From Antitrichia curtipendula (taxonomy: Eukaryota > Streptophyta > Bryopsida > Hypnales > Leucodontaceae), in assembly GCA_951230915.1 (NCBI GenBank), contig OX579635.1:19096001-19160000 (forward strand): 64,000 bases of DNA. The letters are read 5' to 3'. How positions within the stretch are numbered: position 1 is the stretch's first letter; each line of letters opens with the position of its first letter. Positions 1 through 10,289 of this stretch are shown here, piece by piece. The notes beneath the pieces were generated by a model that worked only from the letters and a program-made list of their open reading frames with translations, was not told where the DNA came from and searched no databases. A program made the translations under genes and the position numbers.

Positions 1-49
1 ACTACATAAAAATCTTTGGAAACATTTCCTTGACCAATACTTCCTACGT

Positions 50-583
50 TCAAGAGTATTGATAGCTTCTCAACGTTTGAGCCATCCTCTTCATCACCAC
101 ATGACTTACTACGGTGTCATGAGTGTCTAATATTGTTTGTATGACTTCTCGTGATAAAACACATACACTAGTGCTTCTATTGTTTGAACTCTCAAAGTTC
201 GTTTTATATTTATTGAACCAAGGATTGTTGCTATTAGCTTCTATAATTGGTTGCAAGTTGTCAACTAAACCCTCAAAAAAATCTATTTTGTCCACGGAAC
301 CATCAGTAGATACTAATGGGCTATTCAACAAGCTAAAATCTTCAATTTGTCTAGATACAAGACCATATTTATGCTCTTCTAATCGTAGTGATATGTCCAA
401 AAACAAAAGTAACTGCACTTTTAAAGGGTGCAATTTCAAAATAGATGCCATGTATTCCGGACTATGCATTACTACATATACATTCTCATTATTTTGTCCT
501 TTCTTGCTACGACACCTATTACAAGCATTCATTTTTAGTCCGCTCGAATCTGTAGTATGTTCTAACATAAGATAATTTGCCAC
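50..583 (-). pseudogene. Inverted copy of Helitron N-terminal ORF
   Basis: This 177-codon frame is identical in translation to the one at 2739-3272 on the other strand. It starts with MANYLMLEHTTDSSGL and has a CNRCRSKKG cluster. The copy ends at the window edge side before any Rep domain is reached, so no complete second Helitron can be shown here. Confidence 0.6.
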
Positions 584-939
584 CCCGTACCGTGTACATC
601 CTGCTTTAGGATTCTCTCCATAAAACTGGTTATCTATATATTGAAAATGATATCAAAAACGATGAAGTGTAGTGAACCCACACATTCCACATACTCTCAT
701 ATTTGAAAAATATAGATGAAAATTTGTTATTAAATAAATGCTCAAAAGCTCTAGCATTTTTCCATTTATGGCTGCATGGTTGAAAACACAATTTTAATTG
801 ATCCATTTCTACTATACTTGTAGTAATTATTTATTTTTATGCTTTCACCATTTATTTTAACAAAAGTAGAATTTATTCAATAGAAAAAAACTATCTACTT
901 TATAGAATGTCTATTGCAATTAAAAATTCTATTTTTTAT

Positions 940-1095
940 TTTATCTTTCATTTCTCCTTTATTTAATATCTTTTACTTTATTTTGTAATACTTTACCTTT
1001 TATTTTGCCTTTTATTTTATCCTTTATTTTATATTTTACTTTACTTTTTACTTTATCTTTTACTTTATCTTTTACTTTACCTTTTATTTTTAAAC
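940..1095. repeat. AT-rich degenerate tandem tract, left arm copy
   Basis: Pyrimidine-rich tract of degenerate 10-12 bp units of the type TTTTACTTTA. Its reverse complement is at 2210-2365 in the other arm, which is about 24 bases longer. The frames here translate to low-complexity F/L/S or K runs and are not genes. Confidence 0.75.
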
Positions 1096-1275
1096 TTCTT
1101 GGGTATAAATCACCCAACTTCAAATATATTTTTATCCTTCTTTCTTTTGTACTCTCCTACTTTTCTTCATTCCTTTATTTCCATCAACAACTAATTTTTC
1201 CCCTATTTCTCTCTTCTAATTCTTCTTTTCAATCATTTTTTTCGGCAAATTTCAACACATACACTTCTTTCTCAA

Positions 1276-1643
1276 ATGGCTCAAAAGAGAGATTTTTCGG
1301 CATTGTTGGCAAAATTAAAGGACAAACATGGTATACAATCTATTGAATTGGATGCACCACGGACCTTTTTCCCTTATTAGATTTTGCGGGATGCAAAGAC
1401 TTTGCAGCCCCTTCGGGTTGTCAAAATGCAAGGCAACTCCAACAATATGTTACGGAGTGGGTAGATAGAAGAAAAGCTTTTGCTAGTAAATTTGGAGTGG
1501 ATCCATGTCCCGGCCATTGCAAAGTACTATTCCATATCTATCAACATCACCCTACAGATCTAGACATTAAATATAAAATTACTAGTCTTTTTCAAATAGT
1601 CTTTGTGGAGCTGCTTTTGTTGTTATTTTCTTGAAACTAATAT
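1276..1643 (+). pseudogene. Unrecognised frameshifted ORF beside the Helitron
   Basis: An ATG at 1276 opens a frame beginning MAQKRDFSALLAKLKDKHG that stops at 1380. Shifting frame within the T/C run at 1366-1373 allows reading on to a TGA near 1632, with a Cys/His cluster (DPCPGHCKVLFHIYQHH) that could bind zinc. The first 33 codons are also present in the right arm of the inverted duplication (1923-2022, minus strand), where they run into the gap. The position suggests an accessory or N-terminal Helitron protein, but I do not recognise the family. The homopolymer shift may be decay or a sequencing error. Confidence 0.4.
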
Positions 1644-1723
1644 AAAAAAACAGTTACTGCTTCATACACATTCCCTATTTCAATGCTAGTGTTATCTTTT
1701 CATTTAGAAACTATGTATTCAAT

Positions 1724-1923
1724 NNNNNNNNNNNNNNNNNNNNNNNNNNNNNNNNNNNNNNNNNNNNNNNNNNNNNNNNNNNNNNNNNNNNNNNNNNNNN
1801 NNNNNNNNNNNNNNNNNNNNNNNNNNNNNNNNNNNNNNNNNNNNNNNNNNNNNNNNNNNNNNNNNNNNNNNNNNNNNNNNNNNNNNNNNNNNNNNNNNNN
1901 NNNNNNNNNNNNNNNNNNNNNNN
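1724..1923. other. Assembly gap, 200 N
   Basis: Exactly 200 N, probably a placeholder of unknown true length. It sits inside the inverted duplication, just next to the right arm. Confidence 0.98.
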
Positions 1924-2209
1924 AGGGAAAAAGGTCCGTGGTGCATCCAATTCAATAGATTGTATACCATGTTTGTCCTTTAATTTTGCCAACAATGCCG
2001 AAAAATCTCTCTTTTGAGCCATTTGAGAAAGAAGTGTATGTGTTGAAATTTGCCGAAAAAAATGATTGAAAAGAAGAATTAGAAGAGAGAAATAGGGGAA
2101 AAATTAGTTGTTGATGGAAATAAAGGAATGAAGAAAAGTAGGAGAGTACAAAAGAAAGAAGGATAAAAATATATTTGAAGTTGGGTGATTTATACCCAAG
2201 AAGTTTAAA

Positions 2210-2365
2210 AATAAAAGGTAAAGTAAAAGATAAAGTAAAAAGTAAAGTAAAATATAAAATAAAGGATAAAATAAAAGGTAAAATAAAAAATAACGTAAAA
2301 GATAAAATAAAAGGCAAAATAAAAGGTAAAGTATTACAAAATAAAGTAAAAGATATTAAATAAAG
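2210..2365. repeat. AT-rich degenerate tandem tract, right arm copy
   Basis: Purine-rich tandem array of units like AAAGTAAAAGAT and AAAATAAAAGG. It is the partner of the tract at 940-1095 and differs from it in unit number, the only visible length difference between the two arms. Confidence 0.75.
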
Positions 2366-2738
2366 GAGAAATGAAAGATAAAATAAAAAATAGAATTTTT
2401 AATTGCAATAGACATTCTATAAAGTAGATAGTTTTTTTCTATTGAATAAATTCTACTTTTGTTAAAATAAATGGTGAAAGCATAAAAATAAATAATTACT
2501 ACAAGTATAGTAGAAATGGATCAATTAAAATTGTGTTTTCAACCATGCAGCCATAAATGGAAAAATGCTAGAGCTTTTGAGCATTTATTTAATAACAAAT
2601 TTTCATCTATATTTTTCAAATATGAGAGTATGTGGAATGTGTGGGTTCACTACACTTCATCGTTTTTGATATCATTTTCAATATATAGATAACCAGTTTT
2701 ATGGAGAGAATCCTAAAGCAGGATGTACACGGTACGGG

Positions 2739-3272
2739 GTGGCAAATTATCTTATGTTAGAACATACTACAGATTCGAGCGGACTAAAAATGAATGCTTG
2801 TAATAGGTGTCGTAGCAAGAAAGGACAAAATAATGAGAATGTATATGTAGTAATGCATAGTCCGGAATACATGGCATCTATTTTGAAATTGCACCCTTTA
2901 AAAGTGCAGTTACTTTTGTTTTTGGACATATCACTACGATTAGAAGAGCATAAATATGGTCTTGTATCTAGACAAATTGAAGATTTTAGCTTGTTGAATA
3001 GCCCATTAGTATCTACTGATGGTTCCGTGGACAAAATAGATTTTTTTGAGGGTTTAGTTGACAACTTGCAACCAATTATAGAAGCTAATAGCAACAATCC
3101 TTGGTTCAATAAATATAAAACGAACTTTGAGAGTTCAAACAATAGAAGCACTAGTGTATGTGTTTTATCACGAGAAGTCATACAAACAATATTAGACACT
3201 CATGACACCGTAGTAAGTCATGTGGTGATGAAGAGGATGGCTCAAACGTTGAGAAGCTATCAATACTCTTGA
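2739..3272 (+). pseudogene. N-terminal ORF of Helitron, function unknown
   Basis: A 177-codon open frame lies directly upstream of the Rep frame; the stop overlaps the next frame by 4 bases (3269-3272), so the two were probably one protein or are separated by a frameshift. It has a short Cys/Lys-rich cluster (residues about 18-28, NACNRCRSKKG) that may be a remnant zinc finger, then mostly helical sequence. I do not recognise a domain. The identical translation is present inverted at 50-583. Confidence 0.55.
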
Positions 3273-4513
3273 ACGTAGGAAGTATTGGTCAAGGAAATGT
3301 TTCCAAAGATTTTTATGTAGTAGGAAGTGTACAAGATAGAGGAGAGAGACGGTGCTCAATGCTATCTGTAAACAAAAAAGGTATGCAAATAGTTAGTAGT
3401 AACATTACTCTAGAATTGGCATTATTTTCTTTCCTCTTTCCGAGTGGTAACGAGGCTTATGATGGTACAATTTCAATACAGGAGTATTTGAGATATAGGA
3501 TGAATTGTTTGTTTTCTTCGTTCACCCTCTACAAGCCATATGTGCTACTAATGTATGACTTAAGGCAAGCCTTGATGTTGATTAATGCAAGTAGTCAAAT
3601 GTGTTTGGAGAAGGATTATCAAGCGCTCCGAATAAAGAATCCAACAATGTCTCAGGAAGAGATTACAGGACAAATTGTGAAGTACAAATTACCTGAGACT
3701 CTTACAGGCTCACCCAATTGGCATAGGAATCAACTGAATTACTTAATGGCTATGGTTGACAGCTATGGTCTTCCGCACTTATTTTTGACTTTGACATGTG
3801 ACGAGACATCAGAGTTAAGATGGGGTGATGTCGTTGATTTGGAAAGTATCATTCATAAGTTGGGACTAAGTTTTTCTTGGAAGGACTGCCCAGTGGAGTG
3901 TACGCATCTTTTTAACACGCAAATAAGGGAGTTTTTGGGTGAGTATATTCTTGGAAGGGAGAAGGTGATTGGACAAGTTGAACATCATGTTATTCGATAT
4001 GAAGTACAAGAACAAATTTCATTACATGCTCACATCATCTTATGGTTATGTAAAGATGATGTAGATTGTATTAGTAATGAAATTATGTCCTATGTCCTAG
4101 CAGTTTATGATGAAATAGAGAAAGTCTACATTGAGCCTGAAGACAAGACTCAATGGAGATTATTTCAATTGGTAAAGCGGAAACAGTTGCACATATGTAA
4201 GGCAAATAAGTGTTTTAAACATAAGAAGAAGTGCAAATATGGATTTCCGTTTGAGAATAATCCAAACCTAAAGCCCAAGACAAATGCATATACAAATCGA
4301 TGGGAATATTATAGACCAAAGCATTGTGACTGAAATGTTGTACTGTATCATGCAGCTTTGTTATTGATATGGGGAGCACACATAAATATTCAACGAATAA
4401 CGTCTTTGTATTGGTCCTATTTGTTGAAGTATACAATGAAAAGTGAACCACTTGGATATGTAAAGTTCAATATAAATAATTCAAAACGTTTGGGATTTAG
4501 AGAATGTGTCTGA
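3269..4513 (+). pseudogene. Helitron Rep (Helitron_like_N and HUH nuclease core), broken
   Basis: Nicks and rejoins single-stranded DNA in rolling-circle transposition. Visible signatures in order: LPETLTGSPNW, then GLPHLFLTLTCDETSELRW (Rep motif 1 region), DCPVECTHLF, IRYEVQEQISLHAHIILWL with the metal-binding HAH pair (motif 2), and after an in-frame TGA at 4331-4333 the catalytic tyrosine segment SLYWSYLLKYTMK (motif 3) at about 4408-4446. The stop separates metal-binding and tyrosine motifs, so no active nuclease can be made. The frame ends at a TGA (4511-4513), where a one-base shift leads into the next segment. Confidence 0.9.
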
Positions 4514-5237
4514 AATTGAGATGGAACTTATTGCAGCCACCATTCTTGCAAAGCCTGTAACGCCATGTGAAGCGGCTCTCACTTGTCTTCAAATACCAAT
4601 TGTTAGAAAAAGTAAACAAGTTGTGTATATTGATTCAAAGCCGCCCAAAATGCGTTCGAGGAGTATAAATACTAAAGCACTGACCCTCTCGCTGCATCCT
4701 ATCGACCACTATATGGATAGACCCGTTGAGTTTGAATGTTACAGTTTTAAGAAATATTATAAGGCCTACAAAGTGGTAAAGACCAAGTATGCTCAAAAAA
4801 TTGTTCTGGGAAGGGATGAGTTTGAAAATTATTTATACACTAACTATAGAGTAGTTCGTTTTACTGACTACAATCCAATAAGAGATACGGAAGCCTTTTT
4901 CTACAATATACTTCTCCAACATATAGCATTTAGGAATGAAAGTGAACTCTGTTCACCAATAAATGTGAAGCAATCATATGTTCTGGAGTGTAAGATTAGG
5001 GGTTATCTTTCAAATTTAGAATCATTGCAAGACTATGTCTTTCAATATGCACAAAAGAATCTATATGATGAAAATAAACAAGAAAATTTGTTAGATAATC
5101 TTCTTGAAAAGCACCCCTATTTAGATCCCAATTATGTTGGAGCATCTGAAGTAAGTGCTATGAGGGAGACTTCTGATGTGATTGGGCCAACTGAACAACA
5201 ATATTGTTTTAATCACAATTTTAGAGAAGAAATGTAG
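4506..5237 (+). pseudogene. Helitron Rep-helicase linker region, broken
   Basis: This frame continues the Helitron protein after a one-base shift. SEIEMELIAATILAKPVTP and CEAALTCLQIPIV match the conserved segment that follows the Rep tyrosines in Helitron polyproteins, and FFYNILLQHIAFRNESEL matches the segment before the helicase. It ends at an in-frame TAG (5235-5237), beyond which the same frame runs straight on into the helicase, so the stop is a point mutation and not a gene boundary. Confidence 0.85.
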
Positions 5238-6514
5238 TCGGCCGTATTAACTGATGAACAACAATGCGTTTTTGATAAAATGTGCAAATTGGCAAAGGGC
5301 ATGCATTTTCTAGAAGGCACACCAAGCAATGGAAAGAGTTTCTTCATTAAGTATTGTACAAATTACTTGCAAGGTTTAGGGAAGAAGGTGCTATTATCTG
5401 GGACAACTGCTGCAATAGCAAGGCAATTGTCTAGTACATCAACAACAATTCACAATTATTATGGAATCCCGCCTCGTGGTTATTTGTATGCTTTCCGCCA
5501 ACCCAATTTAACTTTGCAAAGGTTAAAGGAAGTTGATGTCCTCATCATTGACGAGATGAGTATGATGACAAGCAATGTCTTGAATGCCATATATTCACGA
5601 GTTAAACAAAGCTTAAATGGAATTAATGACCCATTTGAATCTAAGCTTTTGCTCCTAATAGGAGACATGGCTCAATTACCTCCAATAGGCATCACTTTGT
5701 TGAGGATTCTGACCATATGTGTGAACTATGCTTTTTACAAAACTCTCCATTTTGGTTGACTGGAAAACATTGGATGTTGAAGGCGTCTGTACGACATAGC
5801 AAAGATCCTTTGTATTTAGAATTTTTAAATATCATACGCGATCGAAAGCCAACTCCAGAGGAAATTGACCTTTATTTAGGAGATTGTGTTATTAACGAGG
5901 AGAAAATTCTTACAGTCCTTGATGATCAAACAACAATTCTATGTACACATAGAAGAGATGTTGATAAGTATAATGATATTATGGTTTCTAAGCTATTTGA
6001 TCCTAGTGATGTGTTTGAAGTTCCTATTAACTCTAATGCATTTGATATTGAAGAATTAGGAAATTGGATTAATGATCCCAAATTCAATCAATTGAAAAAG
6101 GGAGCTATAGGTGCTCTTGTTATGGTGCTGGACAATATTAATATTGAAAAAGGAATAATCAATGGGGCAATGGGTAAAATTGAAGCTATTCATATGAAAG
6201 AAGATATATATGTGGAGGCTATTACAATTAGTTTGTTGGAATCGGGCTTGCAAGTGAAATTGAAGAAAAGGACAACAAAATTAAACTACACGTATAAAGG
6301 GAAATTCTTCAAATCTACATTTCCATTGGCATTGGCATATGCCATCACTAGACATAAAGCTCAAGGTGTTACTGTTGCCACAAAAGTAGTTATTGATATT
6401 CGTGATGCATTTACACCGGGACTAACTTATGTCTTGTTATCTAGAGTTACAAAGAAAAAATATGTTATATTACCTAGAAAGCTCACTGTAGATGACTTTA
6501 ATTCAGTGAAATGA
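5238..6514 (+). pseudogene. Helitron PIF1-like helicase domain, frameshifted
   Basis: Would unwind DNA during Helitron transposition. The first frame (5238 to about 5688) has LTDEQQCVFDKM, a Walker A box GTPSNGKS, Walker B LIIDEMSMM and motif III GDMAQLPPI. A one-base deletion near 5688 moves the reading to another frame, where HHFVEDSDHMCELC, WMLKASVRHSKDPLY, the motif V/VI segment FPLALAYAITRHKAQGVTV and GLTYVLLSRVTKKKYVIL follow to a TGA at 6514. All helicase motifs are recognisable and only the frame is lost, so decay is fairly recent. Confidence 0.92.
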
Positions 6515-6990
6515 AATGTACAATATAATATAGACTAATAATAGGATTAATTATTATTAAGGTAGTGAGCTATGTTGTACATGTCAAGCTTAAATTGACG
6601 ATAATGTATCCTAATATATGCTAATAGATGTGAATCCTAATGTATGGAGATATTTTAGTAAGTTGTTGTCCTGTGTAATGGTTGGATATGGTGTTTTAAG
6701 AATATTTACATATTTGTATAAAATTAGAAATATAAAAGTGTGCCAAGTGGTTGATTACCTTATTGGATAACTTTTGATTGACTTCTGAGTGTGTTGATAA
6801 GGCTGCATTTTTCTACGAATAAAACTATCTTTAAATATGATATATTTGTAAATACTATGAACATTGTAATTCACGAGCTGCAAAAATCACTTACTTAAAA
6901 TACTTAACATGTTCACTTTGCATTGATTTTATCTTTGATTATAATGTAGTTCCATGAGGATTGAAATATTAGTAAAACTTCAAAGCTTTT
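6515..6990. other. AT-rich DNA downstream of Helitron, no gene seen
   Basis: No coding signal. The Helitron 3' terminus should lie here or a little beyond, but I found no unambiguous hairpin followed by CTRR. Confidence 0.6.
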
Positions 6991-7119
6991 AGCCAGATTA
7001 TTTTTTCTGGTGCAATCTGGCACCAGAAAGCCGGAAAAAAAAGCCTTGTTTTGGAGTCCTCGCCCCACGATCGTCACCTCAATTAGGTCCCAAACCCCCC
7101 AAATACCACAACCTAACAC

Positions 7120-7296
7120 ACCCGGCACATACCCGGATCTCCGGTTCCCCCTAACACCCTTCCTCCTTGCCCGCCCTTCAACAATCTCACTGTTTTGTTT
7201 CTGAGTCTTTTAGGGTTAGAGCAAGGTGTTGTCGCCGCCATGGGGCTCACCTTCACCAAGCTCGTATTCTCATGCGTATTCTCTCGATGTGGCTGA
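7120..7296 (+). pseudogene. Possible captured ARF GTPase 5' UTR and start
   Basis: A C-rich leader with a TAGGGTTAG motif and a GCCGCC context precedes an ATG at 7240 that reads MGLTFTKLVFSCVFSRCG and then stops at 7294-7296. MGLTFTKLF is the start of many plant ADP-ribosylation factors (ARF1 class), where the N-terminal Gly is myristoylated. The following SRLFAKKEMRI is not present, so only a leader and about eight codons match. The match is short and could be chance; the GC-rich, gene-like leader amid AT-rich DNA is what makes capture of a host gene piece plausible. Confidence 0.35.
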
Positions 7297-8024
7297 TAGA
7301 CCACCATTTTGGAAGCGAGGAGGTTGGTTTAATTAGCTAGAAGTTGGAGCTGGAGTTGCTATGAATGTGGAGTTTGAGGTCGGGTGAGCGTTGTTTGATG
7401 AGATAAATTGGGGTATGTCAGTGACTCAGGTGCAAACTTGAGTTTGGAGATGGGAAGGGAGGGATGATTAGGGCAGCGGTGCAGGAGTGTATATGGTGGG
7501 AATGGGCAATAGAATTGCTGGACTCAATCGCTCATTATACCTTTCGTTGGCTCTAGGGCTTTATGAATGTGGAAGTAGAGTGATAACATTGTGTATTGGC
7601 TTTTTCCCCGACAAGTATGCTCTGAGCGGCCCAATAAAATGTGCTTGTCTTCTCAATCGTGTTTAATTTGGGAACTGAGTGAGGGATTGTGTCTGTCAGT
7701 TTGTTGCTTGTCATTGCAAAGCCCGTTCATGGATAAGTTGGAGAAAGGTAAGAAGTGATGTATGAGGGAGATGAGACGGGAAACGAGGATGCTAAGGAAA
7801 GGACTTGAATGGCTTGGCAATGAAGTCTTTCCCATTGAGGTACGAGAACTTCTTGTTTGCTATTATCTTGATTTGTTCCGGACTTTGGAGTATTTTTTTG
7901 TTTGGGGGGGGACTTGGTGTAGACCACTTGTTAGATGCCATGTGTAGGAGTAGGTTTCCTTGATGGAAGGTAGGGATCCTCTAACCTTTTTTTGTTTTTG
8001 ACTCTGGTGTAACAGTTCTACTAG

Positions 8025-8410
8025 CACCTTCTGGTGAAGAAGGTGGCTGATAAACTTGCTCTTTTTGTCGCAAATAATGGACGTCAATTTGAGGACATTA
8101 CGTGTCAAAAAACCCCTGGAAACACTCCTTTTGGGTTATTGCTTCAGGCTTCACCTACAATTGTCGGATGCGATTCTTTATTTATAATTGATCATGTATG
8201 CCGATCTCTTGTTGTTTGTTACTTCTGAATGGACGTACATGAATGCAGCTAAAGCCTCAATGCGACGGTGACTGATTTCTATGAACGTGAGAGTGTACAG
8301 CTTTCTCTTTGATGCCGAATGTGCACAGGACAAATACTACTAGTACCGGGTTGCTCAAGAAGAGGCTGTCTTTGCACCGGAAATTGCCGCATCGCAAACG
8401 GTGACTACAG
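8025..8410 (+). pseudogene. SURP-domain gene fragment (SUGP1-like), two exons with intron
   Basis: Exon A (about 8025-8134) reads KKVADKLALFVANNGRQFED then ITCQKTPGNTPFG, and exon B (8301-8410) reads FLFDAECAQDKYY, a TAG, then YRVAQEEAVFAPE. Together they are a SURP (SWAP) RNA-binding module, most like plant SURP and G-patch proteins related to splicing factor SUGP1. The intron 8135-8300 is bounded by GT and AG and its phase joins the exons exactly, so this is a genomic copy, not a retrocopy. A single TAG stands where the family has Glu before YR. No G-patch exon or other part of the gene is seen, so it is a fragment. Confidence 0.75.
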
Positions 8411-10280
8411 GTTTGAAGTTTCTATTTGTTTTCTATGATGACGTTGTTGTTGATGCTTGAAGATAAGGTTTTGATTCTTACTTGGTCAGTGATTTTGCAC
8501 CCTACTCTCTTTTAAGGCTTTAGCGGATTTAATTTCCTTGTAGGGAGTGGTACCCCCAATCAAAGCAATTCTTATAGACAATCCAGTGGAGGTCATCAAT
8601 AGAAGTATCATATACCAACGTCCGGGGCTTCACGGGAACGGGTGCAACGTACATAATTGTCAACTTAAACTGAATTTTTTTTTTCTGGTTTGTCACATGG
8701 AAGATACACGATATTTTTAGATATACGTCGTATAAGATACCACTTCATACACAAGTGTAGGAAGTGATGTGTACATTCATAAGTAACTCTGTGCATGTTG
8801 CAACTGCTCTTACTTTGATTTCCGTCCCTTAATGAATCCTCACCATATCTAGTTGGGTTTTTTTTTTCTGACTTGGCTTTGTTGATTGGGAATTGTGCGA
8901 TTTGTTGAAGATTTTATTTACTGTTGAAGTGAGCAAGATCACATTGTTCACAATGTCTATGGGTTTACGGGAGCAGCAATTGGAGATGGTGATGAGGAGC
9001 TGGAAAACTAAAGGTAGTCTAGAGCTCAAGCAGCAATGGGAATTCCTGAGCAAAAAGGAAATATTGAATTGCAGAATCCGATCCTCAATTCTAATCGCCA
9101 TCCTAATCAGACGCTCACCAAAATTGCCCGAAAGAGAATCCCTACATGCCCAAAGTAATAGCTTGGTCCCAGTAGGACAATAATTTAGGAGCACACTCTG
9201 GAATTTGTTCCAGAGTTTACTGATTTTGTGAAGTCGATGGTGCGATGATCGAGTAGAGACGCAATCTGAATTGCAAAAGCAGAGTTTCAAAATATTTTTA
9301 GGGTTTCGGCTTGTTCCCAGCGTTCCTTGATCCGGGTGTTCCCCGCTAGAAACGCCGACGTTCCCACGTTCCCAATGTTGGGAGCGTCCTTCATTTCCAA
9401 CGGGGCCCATAAAAAAATTGTTTTATAAGAGTCTGGTCTTTTAAGGTCCTACCCGCGTGAGCTTAGTGTGACACTAACTACAGCACATACACACGCACCA
9501 GCTTTCACGACAACTTACAAGAATTCTTGTTGTGAAACGTACAATTTCCAAACCAAAAAAGGCAAAACATTGCACGATTATACTGAAAAATCAAGCCGAA
9601 ACCTGTCCTACTTACAAAAACGAAACTTGCTTGTGCGGGTTTATCCATTTTTATCCATTCTCCGATTGCCAATTTAACAGACACTAACTTCAATCATTCA
9701 ATGGAATTCCAAACCACCGATACGGCTTGCCTCCAAGGCTGAAGCTCCGCCTTCAAACTTGGAATACTGCACTGCACGCATCGTCCCCTGTGGACTCGCC
9801 ATGACTCGATCTTACTCTCTCGTCCAACAACTTGAGAGTGCATTAAAGTAAAGAATCTAATTAACACCACCCCAAAACAGCTCAGACGCTAGCAAGTCGA
9901 TCCACGACTGACAAAAGAAAACTATTGTAATGTCAGGCGCAAGCTTCGATCAGAATGAGAATCGGGAAAGGAGGGGCCACATGAAATACGCAGGAAGGTT
10001 GATGATAAAAAATGTGAAATTCGATGAGTTACATATAAGCGTAGTCGGTGGGCCAAGAGCACGCTTGCTGCTTCAGGCAAACTGTGAACTGAATTGAGTC
10101 ATTGGGTATGCGACACGTGGCATGGCTTTGGTGTGCCGATCTCTCAAAAGGCCATTGACAGCGATTGTCCAATGATGGGGAACCTGACTGGGGAAAGGAC
10201 ACCGATGGTGCGTCAGAAATTCAAATGTTTTGTTAATGAGGTCCTACCATGTAGTTCCAAATGTAGTCGAACGCAAATGG
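8411..10280. other. No supported gene
   Basis: Moderate-GC patches (8830-9410 and 9680-10280) give open frames on both strands, but none has a recognisable domain or splice structure. The patch near 9300-9400 has a short palindromic run of GTTCCCACGTTCCC type. I see remnants at most. Confidence 0.5.
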
Positions 10281-10289
10281 CAAGGTATC

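Larger units (their letters stand above)
1..3321. repeat. Large inverted duplication around an assembly gap
   Basis: Bases 1-1374 are the near-identical reverse complement of 1924-3321. The identical 177-codon frames at 50-583 (-) and 2739-3272 (+) prove the relation. The only size difference I see, about 24 bases, lies in the AT-rich tandem tract. The arm reaches the left window edge, so it may continue outside. Between the arms lie 349 unique bases (1375-1723) and exactly 200 N. Near identity plus a gap at the centre is what a palindromic misassembly would give; a genuine recent inverted insertion is the alternative. Confidence 0.9.
2600..6520 (+). mobile_element. Degenerate autonomous Helitron (Rep plus PIF1-like helicase)
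   Basis: The region reads in order as an N-terminal ORF, a Helitron Rep endonuclease core and a PIF1-type superfamily 1 helicase, the diagnostic arrangement of Helitron rolling-circle transposons. At least two in-frame stops (4331-4333 and 5235-5237) and two frameshifts (about 4505 and about 5688) break the protein, so this copy is dead. I could not fix the 5' TC or 3' hairpin/CTRR ends. The protein wording (LTLTCDETSELRW, HAHIILW) departs from the common plant form LTFTCNPKWPEI, suggesting a divergent Helitron lineage; that is inference from memory of the family. Confidence 0.9.

Noticed and set aside
1005..1346. Phe/Leu-rich frame and its partner at 1952-2317, apparently membrane proteins
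   Set aside because: Translation of the AT-rich tandem tract and leader; identical low-complexity artefact in both arms.
8829..9410. Long overlapping frames on both strands
   Set aside because: No domain, no splice pattern and no conserved motif; composition alone makes open frames here likely.
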